NCBI GenBank assembly: GCA_027340195.1
Contig: DAHWNE010000395.1
Coordinates: forward strand, 1-6,979
Source of the DNA: Acetobacteraceae bacterium
Lineage (GTDB): Bacteria > Pseudomonadota > Alphaproteobacteria > Acetobacterales > Acetobacteraceae
DNA length: 6,979 nucleotides
Direction: 5' to 3'
Positions 1-5,069 of this stretch are shown here, piece after piece. The position numbers were made by a program, and so were the translations under genes. Under the pieces are notes generated by a model, which saw only the letters and a list, made by a program, of their open reading frames with translations, was not told where the DNA came from and searched no databases. How positions within the stretch are numbered: the stretch's first letter is position 1; each line of letters begins with the position of its first letter.

Positions 1-1
1 G

Positions 2-1033
2 ACGGCCTCCGCCCAGTCGGCAGGAGGACCTGTCCATGCGCTGCCATGGGTCGCGGGCGCGGCCATTCTGCTGCTGGCCGTAGGCCTTGGATTTCTGTGG
101 CAGCGCCAGATCCGCGGCGAAGCCACGGTGGCACGGTTGCAGGCGCGTCTCAACGCGCTTCAGTCCCGCCCTGGGCCACCCGCTGCAACCGTCGCGTCTG
201 TCGCGTCCCTGGCGCGCCGGGTTGCCGCTCTGGCCGCGCGCGTCGGGATCGCCGCCCCGCCCGAAGGCGCGGCATCGGCCAACGGCGTACCCGGACCGCA
301 GATCGCGGCCCTGTCCCCCCAGGATGCCGCGGCCCTGGCGCAGGTCGCCCGGCTCCACGCCACCGTCACGAATCAGGCCCGCGATCTTTCCCTGCTCGAG
401 CAACGTCTCTCCGCGCTCCATGACCGGGTCGCCGCGCTGACCGCCGAGCGCGCCGCCGGCACCACCGCGACTACCACCGATCTGGCGGCGCTGCACCGCG
501 CCCTCATCGCGGAGACGACGGCGCGGGCGGCCCTCGCCGCGAAATTGCGCGCCGTCGCGACCCAGGCCGACCAGACGGCCCGGCTCGCCCGCCTCGACGC
601 TGCCCGATCCGCCCTCGCCGCCGGCATGCCGCTCGGCCCGATTCCCGGCGCGCCGCCGGCGCTCGCCCGCTTCGCCAACACGGCGCCCCCCACCGAGGCC
701 GAGCTGCGCCTTGCGTTCACCGCCGCGGCACGTGCCGCCCGCGCGGCCAGCCGTCCTTCCGCCGCCGGAAAACCCTGGTTCGAGCAGCTGTGGATCCACG
801 CGGTCAGTCTCGTCACCGTGCGCCGCGGTGACCGGGTCCTCCTCGGCAACCCAGCCGCCGGACCGCTCGCCGCGGCGCGGATTCGGCTCGATGCCGGAGA
901 TCTGGCAGGCGCGCTCGCCGCCCTCGCGCCCCTGGACCCTCCCGCGGCCAAGGCCATGGCGGGATGGCGGGCCCAGGCCCAGGCCGTGCTCGCGGCCCGT
1001 GCCGCGCTCGATGCCATGGGGCAGGGCGGCTGA
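2..1033 (+). CDS. mic60: Mic60/mitofilin-like inner-membrane protein, 5'-truncated by the window edge
   Basis: The reading frame is open from base 2 to the TGA at 1031-1033 (343 visible residues). The true start lies left of the window; the ATG at 128 is internal, because the residues before it encode an obvious membrane helix. Visible parts are a short polar stretch, one transmembrane helix (fragment residues about 14-33, ending FLWQRQ), a long Ala/Arg/Leu-rich segment with coiled-coil character (about 40-200), and a conserved-looking C-terminal block (about 235-335). That block contains FEQLWIHAVSLVTVRR, then GNPAAGPLAAARIRLDAGDLAG, the pattern of alphaproteobacterial mitofilin-family proteins (COG4223 type). 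In this family the protein is anchored in the inner membrane with a periplasmic coiled coil and helps shape or contact membranes; the gene typically sits between hemD and hemY. The hemY start overlaps its stop codon, so the two are probably co-transcribed and translationally coupled. Family assignment is good; the exact role in this organism is inference. Confidence 0.82.
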   Translation, partial: TASAQSAGGPVHALPWVAGAAILLLAVGLGFLWQRQIRGEATVARLQARLNALQSRPGPPAATVASVASLARRVAALAARVGIAAPPEGAASANGVPGPQIAALSPQDAAALAQVARLHATVTNQARDLSLLEQRLSALHDRVAALTAERAAGTTATTTDLAALHRALIAETTARAALAAKLRAVATQADQTARLARLDAARSALAAGMPLGPIPGAPPALARFANTAPPTEAELRLAFTAAARAARAASRPSAAGKPWFEQLWIHAVSLVTVRRGDRVLLGNPAAGPLAAARIRLDAGDLAGALAALAPLDPPAAKAMAGWRAQAQAVLAARAALDAMGQGG

Positions 1034-2310
1034 TGCGCCGGGTCCTGCGGGTCCTCATCGTTGCGGCGTTGGTGCTCGGCGCGGCTTGGTATGTCGCCGG
1101 ACTGCCCGGCACGGTCACCGTGCGGTTGGATGGGCTGACCATCGCCGCGCCCACGGCCCTCGCTGCCCTGGCGGCTGCAATCCTTTTCGTGCTGCTGCAT
1201 TTTCTGGTGCGCGGCCTGACCTTCCTGCTGCGGCTGCCCCGGCATCTGCGCCGGTGGCGAGACGCTCGGCACCGGCGCCTCGGCGATCAGGCCGCGACGC
1301 GGGCCATGGTCGCGCTGGCCGCCGGCGATGCCGACGAAGCTCGCCATCACGCCAACCGCGCCCGCCGCCTGCTCGGCGATACCGCGCATAGCCTGTTGCT
1401 GACTGCCCAGGCCGCGCGCCTCGCCGGCCGCCATGACGAGTCCGAAGCCGCGCTTCGCGCCCTCACCGCCCGTCCGGAGACAGCCTTCATCGGCTTTCGC
1501 GGCCTGCTGCGCCGCGCCGTCGAGGCTGGTGCCTGGGAGGAAGCCGCGGCTCTCGCGCAGCACGCCGAGGCCGCTCACCCCGGCGCCACCTGGCTGCGTG
1601 GTGAGCGAACCCGCCTCGCCCTGCGCGGCGCCCGGTGGGAGGAAGCGCTGGCCCTCGCCGACGCGGAGGCCCCGAAGGCCGCGCTTGGCGTCGGTGCCGC
1701 CGAGGCTGCCACCGATCCCGCGCGCGCGCGCCAGCTGGCGCGGCGGGCCTGGCGGGAGGACCCTGCGCTGGCCCCGGCGGCGCTGGCCTTCGCGACCCGC
1801 CTGCGGGCCGCAGGCCGGGAACGCCGCGCCCAGGCGGTGATCCGTCGCAGTTGGAACCTCGCGCCGCACCCGGACTTGGCCGCATTCGCGCTGGCCCCGC
1901 TGACCGATAAGCTGGCCCGTCTGCAAGCCGCGCAAGCCCTGGTCGCCGATCGGCCGGATCAGGCGGAAGCGCATCTGCTGCTGGCCGGGCTTGCGCTCGA
2001 GGCTGGCCTGACCGGAGAGGCGCGCCGCCATGCCGAAGCGGCGCGCGAGCAGGGCATCAACCAGCCGCGCCTGTGGCTGCTCCTGGCTCGGATCGCCGAG
2101 GCGGAGGGTGCCAACCCCGACGTCGCCAGAGAGGCGCTGCGCCGCGCCGCCACGGCCGACCCGGATCCCGCTTGGCACTGTGCCGCGTGCCACGCACGGG
2201 CCGAGCACTGGGCCCCGGCCTGCCCGGTTTGCCATGCTCCGGGCACGCTACGCTGGTTGTCGGCGGCTCCGATCCCCTCGGCTGTCGTCGGCCCGATGGC
2301 GCCGTCCTGA
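1033..2310 (+). CDS. hemY: HemY-type TPR membrane protein with C-terminal zinc-ribbon motif
   Basis: This encodes 425 residues. The ATG at 1033-1035 shares its A with the upstream TGA; a weak G-rich Shine-Dalgarno-like tract (GGGGCAGGG) precedes it, so coupling to the upstream gene is likely. An in-frame ATG at 964 lies inside the upstream gene and would put a poor extension before the membrane helix. Visible parts are TM1 (about 3-24), a short loop with the typical PGTVTVRLDGL, TM2 (about 39-64), a basic LPRHLRRWRDARHRR linker, then alanine-rich helical pairs of TPR type (about 84-375) including a GDADEARHHANRARRL repeat. The last part carries Cys383, Cys386, Cys397 and Cys400 in two CxxC pairs, resembling the rubredoxin-like metal site of LapB. 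HemY of this type (HemY_N family) is encoded in heme clusters, but its biochemical role is unsettled; it is not the flavin protoporphyrinogen oxidase also called HemY in Gram-positives. It is probably an inner-membrane scaffold. Family assignment is firm. Confidence 0.9.
   Translation: MRRVLRVLIVAALVLGAAWYVAGLPGTVTVRLDGLTIAAPTALAALAAAILFVLLHFLVRGLTFLLRLPRHLRRWRDARHRRLGDQAATRAMVALAAGDADEARHHANRARRLLGDTAHSLLLTAQAARLAGRHDESEAALRALTARPETAFIGFRGLLRRAVEAGAWEEAAALAQHAEAAHPGATWLRGERTRLALRGARWEEALALADAEAPKAALGVGAAEAATDPARARQLARRAWREDPALAPAALAFATRLRAAGRERRAQAVIRRSWNLAPHPDLAAFALAPLTDKLARLQAAQALVADRPDQAEAHLLLAGLALEAGLTGEARRHAEAAREQGINQPRLWLLLARIAEAEGANPDVAREALRRAATADPDPAWHCAACHARAEHWAPACPVCHAPGTLRWLSAAPIPSAVVGPMAPS
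1727..1742. repeat. 16-bp perfect palindrome inside hemY, next to a CG run
   Basis: CGCGCCAGCTGGCGCG is perfectly self-complementary and follows directly on six CG dinucleotides at 1719-1730, partly overlapping them. It lies within the hemY reading frame, where it encodes an Arg/Ala/Leu-rich helix, so codon bias in a GC-rich genome may fully explain it. No partner repeat was seen elsewhere in the window. Confidence 0.5.
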
Positions 2311-2318
2311 TCCGCTCC

Positions 2319-3707
2319 CTACGCGCCTAGCCGGCCCAGCAACCGGATATGCGCGCGAGTGCCATGGTGAAAGCAGCGCTCTTCGAACTTCTCATTCGGA
2401 CTGTGGACCTGATCGTCGTCGAGCCCGAACCCCCTCAACAGGCTGTCGATGCCAAGGATGCGGCGGAGCGAGGACACCACCGGGATCGACCCTCCGCTGC
2501 CCACCAGCAGCGCCGGACGCCCATATTCCGCGCTCAGAACCTCGCGGGCCATGCGCAGTGCGGCGCTGTCTGCGGCGATCTCGATGCCCGGCGCGGCGCT
2601 CAGCACGGCCACCTCCACCCGCGCATCCGGCGGCACCCGCGCGGCGAGAAATGCGCGGAACCCGGCCACCACCGCGTCCGGATCCTGCTCCGGCACCAGC
2701 CGGAACGACACTTTGGCAAACGCCTCGGCGGGAATGACGGTCTTGGAGCCCGGGCCGGTATAGCCGCCCCAGATGCCATTGATGTAGGCGGTCGGCCGCG
2801 CCCACAGCCGCTCCAGCGCCGGGACCCCGCGCTCGCCGGCCGGGCAGGTCAGGCCGACATCCCCCAGAAAGGCCGCCTCGTCGAACCGCAGCCCGTGCCA
2901 TTCCTCCGCCTGCGCCGGATCAACCACGCGCACCCGGTCATAGAACCCCGGGATCGCCACCCGCCCGTCCGCCTGATGCAGCCCCCCCAGAGCGGCGCAG
3001 AGGGCATTGATCGGGTTGAGCGCGGCACCCCCGAACAGACCCGAATGCAGATCCCGCGTCGCTGCCCGCAGCGCCACCTCGGTGAACACCAGGCCGCGCA
3101 GCCGGGTGGTGATCGCCGGGGTATCGACATCCCACATGCCGGTATCGCTGATCAGCGCGAGATCCGCCGCCAGCAGCGCCTGGTTAGCTTCCAGGAACGG
3201 CTCCAGATTGACGCTGCCGACTTCCTCCTCGCCCTCGATCAGCACCGTGATCCGGGCCGGGATGCCACCGCCGGCGTCATGCCACGCACGCAGCGCCGAC
3301 AGGAACATCATGACCTGCCCCTTATCGTCCACCGCCCCCCGAGCGACATAGCGCGGCCCGCGCGGCCCCGGCACCAATTGCGGCTCGAAGGGTGGGCTGG
3401 TCCACAGATGCAGCGGATCGACCGGCTGCACATCGTAATGGCCGTAGAATAGGATATGCGGCCCGGCATACCCCGCTGGTCCGGGGTGGTGGGCGAGGAC
3501 GATCGGCTGCCCCGGGGTGGCGTGCAGCGCCGCCTGGAACCCCATCGCGGCCAGCGTGTCGCGCACCCATTCGGCGGCGCGGCGACAATCCTCGGCATGG
3601 TCCGGGCGCGCACTGATGGAAGGGATGCGCAGCAGCTCGAACAGCGCCTCCCGTGCGCGGGGCAGGGCGGCGTCGGCATGGCGCAGAACGGCATCGATAT
3701 CGAGCAT
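2319..3707 (-). CDS. M20-family metallo-dipeptidase (CNDP/Dug1-like)
   Basis: This encodes 462 residues, a usual length for this family. Start ATG is at 3707-3705, with GAAGGA seven bases upstream; the frame stays open further upstream (to 4280), but that part runs antisense through the adaptor gene and is not coding. All co-catalytic zinc-site residues of the M20 fold can be placed by motif: His90 (GHYDVQP, with Asp92), bridging Asp127 (GAVDDKG), catalytic Glu161 and ligand Glu162 (EGEEEVGS), Asp188 (ISDTGMW) and His435 (VHSPNEKF). His221 in RDLHSGLFGG matches the dimerisation-domain histidine that acts across the dimer in carnosinase-type enzymes. It should be a soluble, two-zinc, dimeric enzyme hydrolysing dipeptides such as Cys-Gly or similar; no signal peptide is seen, so it is likely cytosolic. 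The substrate cannot be read from sequence. It converges on hemY (8 bases between stops) and diverges from the efflux operon. All key residues are intact. Confidence 0.93.
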   Translation of the reverse strand: MLDIDAVLRHADAALPRAREALFELLRIPSISARPDHAEDCRRAAEWVRDTLAAMGFQAALHATPGQPIVLAHHPGPAGYAGPHILFYGHYDVQPVDPLHLWTSPPFEPQLVPGPRGPRYVARGAVDDKGQVMMFLSALRAWHDAGGGIPARITVLIEGEEEVGSVNLEPFLEANQALLAADLALISDTGMWDVDTPAITTRLRGLVFTEVALRAATRDLHSGLFGGAALNPINALCAALGGLHQADGRVAIPGFYDRVRVVDPAQAEEWHGLRFDEAAFLGDVGLTCPAGERGVPALERLWARPTAYINGIWGGYTGPGSKTVIPAEAFAKVSFRLVPEQDPDAVVAGFRAFLAARVPPDARVEVAVLSAAPGIEIAADSAALRMAREVLSAEYGRPALLVGSGGSIPVVSSLRRILGIDSLLRGFGLDDDQVHSPNEKFEERCFHHGTRAHIRLLGRLGA

Positions 3708-3714
3708 TGGCGGG

Positions 3715-3720
3715 TCCTTC
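3715..3720 (-). promoter_or_regulatory. Ribosome binding site of the M20 dipeptidase
   Basis: On the minus strand GAAGGA lies seven bases before the ATG at 3707. This is the best Shine-Dalgarno match near any start in the window, and it decides the start against the much longer upstream-open frame. Confidence 0.75.
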
Positions 3721-3785
3721 GGGGTGCCCGCATTGTTCCACAACCGCCGGATCGCGCACAGGCCCCCTGCGATTCCGACAGGACC

Positions 3786-3814
3786 ATTTGACCTGGCCCC
3801 ACGCTCCGGGGCAA
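3786..3814 (-). promoter_or_regulatory. Candidate divergent promoter for the M20 dipeptidase
   Basis: On the minus strand TTGCCC (3814-3809) is followed after exactly 17 bases by TCAAAT (3791-3786); each hexamer matches four of six sigma-70 consensus bases. A transcript would start near 3779, with a leader of about 70 bases to the ATG at 3707. It occupies the same DNA as the candidate promoter of the opposite strand. The match is moderate and depends on the inverted repeat, so the two calls are not independent. Confidence 0.3.
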
Positions 3815-3816
3815 AT
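3788..3816 (+). promoter_or_regulatory. Candidate promoter for the adaptor-pump operon
   Basis: TTGACC (3788-3793, five of six bases matching the sigma-70 -35 consensus) is followed after 17 bases by GCAAAT (3811-3816), a weak -10 with three matches. A transcript would start near 3823 and leave a leader of about 60 bases before the ATG at 3885. It is the only good -35 I found in the 177-base gap. The weak -10 is compatible with an activated or alphaproteobacterial promoter, but it makes the call tentative. Confidence 0.35.
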
Positions 3817-3842
3817 GCCGTCTTGCGCCCGGTGCGCGCCCT

Positions 3843-3860
3843 CCAATCTACCCGCCAATC
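3843..3860. repeat. Direct repeat CCAATC-N6-CCAATC upstream of the adaptor gene
   Basis: Two identical hexamers begin at 3843 and 3855, 12 bases apart (about one helical turn). They lie between the candidate transcription start of the pump operon and its start codon at 3885. Position and spacing would suit a regulator binding site or a leader element, but a hexamer repeat this short can arise by chance. Confidence 0.3.
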
Positions 3861-3884
3861 CTTCGCGGCCGGAGTGTCCCGTTC

Positions 3885-5069
3885 ATGTTCCCACGTTTTC
3901 CGGCCGTCGTGCTGGTCCTGCTCAGCCTGTCCGCGCTGCCCGCCCTGGCGCAGATGCCGCCGCATGGGCCGCCCTCTGTCGGCGTGGTGCGCGCCGAACC
4001 CACCGAGATCACCGAAACGTCGGAATATGTCGGCCGCATCCAGGCGCAGCACCGCGTCGCGCTGGTCGCCCGGGTGACGGCGTTCCTGGAGCACCGCGAC
4101 TTCGTGGAAGGCTCGGAGGTCACCAAGGGCCAGCTGCTCTACGGTCTTGAGCGAGGCCCGTTCGAGGCCGACCTGGCCGCCAAACAGGCTGCCGTGGCGC
4201 AGGCCAAGGCGCAGCTGCAGAATGCCACCCTGGCCTTCAATCGCGCCCAATCCCTGATCCACACCCCGGCCGGGCAGCAATCCCTGCTCGATTCCGCCCG
4301 CGCCACCATGCTGTCCGATATCGCCGCGGTGCAGGCGGCCGAGGCGCAGTTGCGCTCCTCGGAGATCAACCTGGGCTATACGGAGATCAGGGCGCCCATC
4401 GCCGGGAAGATCGGCCGCAGCGCGGTTTCGGTGGGCAACGTGGTCTCCCCGAGTTCGGGCACGCTCGCCACCATCGTGAGCCAGGACCCGATGGATGTGG
4501 TGTTCCCGGTTTCACTCACTGACCTCCTCGCCCTGCGACGCCGCTACGCGAACACGGGTGGATTCGGATCCGTGCGGCTCCGCATCAAGCTGCCCGGCGG
4601 ACAGATCTATGACCAGACCGGCAGGCTCGACTTCGTCGATAACACCGTCTCGTCCAGTACCGACACCGTGATCCTGCGCGGCGTCATTGCCAACCCGCCC
4701 ATCAGCGCCCTCAAGGTCGGCGGGGCCACCGAACGCGAGCTGATCGATGGCGAGTTCGTGACGGTGATTGTGCAGGGCGCGCAGCCGATCTCCCTGCTCG
4801 CGATCCCACGCGCGGCGGTGATGACCGATCAGCAGGGCGATTATGTCTATACCGTCGATGCCGCGCACAAGGTGGTGCTGACCCGCATCACCCCCGGCCA
4901 ATCCACCGCGACGCAGATGACGATCACCAGCGGTCTCACGAAGGGCGAGATGGTCATCCTCGACGGATTGCAGAAGGTCCGCCCCGGAGAGGTGGTGATG
5001 CCGGGCCCGGCCAGCCGACCGATGCAAGCGTCTCCGGCCACCCTCGCCGGAGCCGCGGGTAAGCGATGA
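3885..5069 (+). CDS. RND efflux periplasmic adaptor (membrane-fusion protein, HlyD/AcrA family)
   Basis: This encodes 394 residues, the usual size. The ATG at 3885 opens a clear signal peptide (MFPRFPAVVL..., hydrophobic 7-20) with a probable cleavage after ALPALA at residue 22; there is no lipobox cysteine, so unlike AcrA it is probably not lipidated. GGAG at 3871-3874 lies ten bases upstream, slightly long spacing. Domains in order: first half of the lipoyl domain (about 47-89, EYVGRIQAQHRVALVARV), alpha-helical hairpin rich in Ala/Gln (about 92-160), second lipoyl half (165-187, YTEIRAPIAGKIGRSAVSVG), beta-barrel (about 200-300) and membrane-proximal domain (about 305-375, with IPRAAV and GLQKVRPGEVV). 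It should bridge the inner-membrane pump encoded next to an outer-membrane channel in the periplasm. ATGA overlap with the permease shows one operon. Family assignment is firm; the transported compounds are unknown. Confidence 0.94.
   Translation: MFPRFPAVVLVLLSLSALPALAQMPPHGPPSVGVVRAEPTEITETSEYVGRIQAQHRVALVARVTAFLEHRDFVEGSEVTKGQLLYGLERGPFEADLAAKQAAVAQAKAQLQNATLAFNRAQSLIHTPAGQQSLLDSARATMLSDIAAVQAAEAQLRSSEINLGYTEIRAPIAGKIGRSAVSVGNVVSPSSGTLATIVSQDPMDVVFPVSLTDLLALRRRYANTGGFGSVRLRIKLPGGQIYDQTGRLDFVDNTVSSSTDTVILRGVIANPPISALKVGGATERELIDGEFVTVIVQGAQPISLLAIPRAAVMTDQQGDYVYTVDAAHKVVLTRITPGQSTATQMTITSGLTKGEMVILDGLQKVRPGEVVMPGPASRPMQASPATLAGAAGKR

Larger units (their letters stand above)
3785..3817. repeat. 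Inverted repeat CATTTG / CAAATG with inner CCCC / GGGG
   Basis: CATTTG at 3785-3790 is the reverse complement of CAAATG at 3812-3817. Inside it CCCC (3797-3800) pairs with GGGG (3808-3811), leaving a six-base bulge (3791-3796) on one arm and a seven-base loop. The arm centres are 27 bases apart and fall on the candidate -35 and -10 elements of both strands. It may be an operator, a consequence of overlapping promoters, or chance; it is not a terminator, as no T-run follows on either strand. Confidence 0.45.

Noticed and set aside
46..440. Plus-strand open frames in the two other registers near the left edge (46-423 and 87-440).
   Set aside because: They overlap the Mic60-like reading frame, which is open from base 2 and encodes a proper transmembrane helix there; the alternative products are Arg/Pro-rich and featureless.
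964..1032. In-frame ATG at 964 as a possible earlier start of hemY.
   Set aside because: It would add 23 Arg/Gly-rich residues before the membrane helix and overlap the upstream gene by 70 bases. The ATG at 1033 gives the usual HemY start (MRRVLRVLIV).
373..2235. Very long open frame (620 codons) on the minus strand, opposite the Mic60-like gene and hemY.
   Set aside because: It is a mirror of two well-supported genes in GC-rich DNA where antisense stops are rare. Its translation is low-complexity Gly/Arg/Gln/Ala with no recognisable domain, and it crosses the boundary between the two real genes.
2349..3452. Open frame of 367 codons on the plus strand opposite the M20 dipeptidase.
   Set aside because: The minus-strand gene has all catalytic motifs of its family. 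The plus-strand product is a His/Arg/Pro-rich shadow without domains and without a ribosome site.
3785..3817. Inverted repeat in the divergent gap as an intrinsic terminator.
   Set aside because: No T-run follows the stem on either strand, the stem is bulged, and the site lies upstream of both genes rather than downstream of any.
3708..4280. Upstream extension of the dipeptidase frame on the minus strand to an ATG at 4280.
   Set aside because: The extension lies antisense to the adaptor gene and crosses the promoter region; the ATG at 3707 has a good Shine-Dalgarno sequence and begins at the usual family N-terminus.
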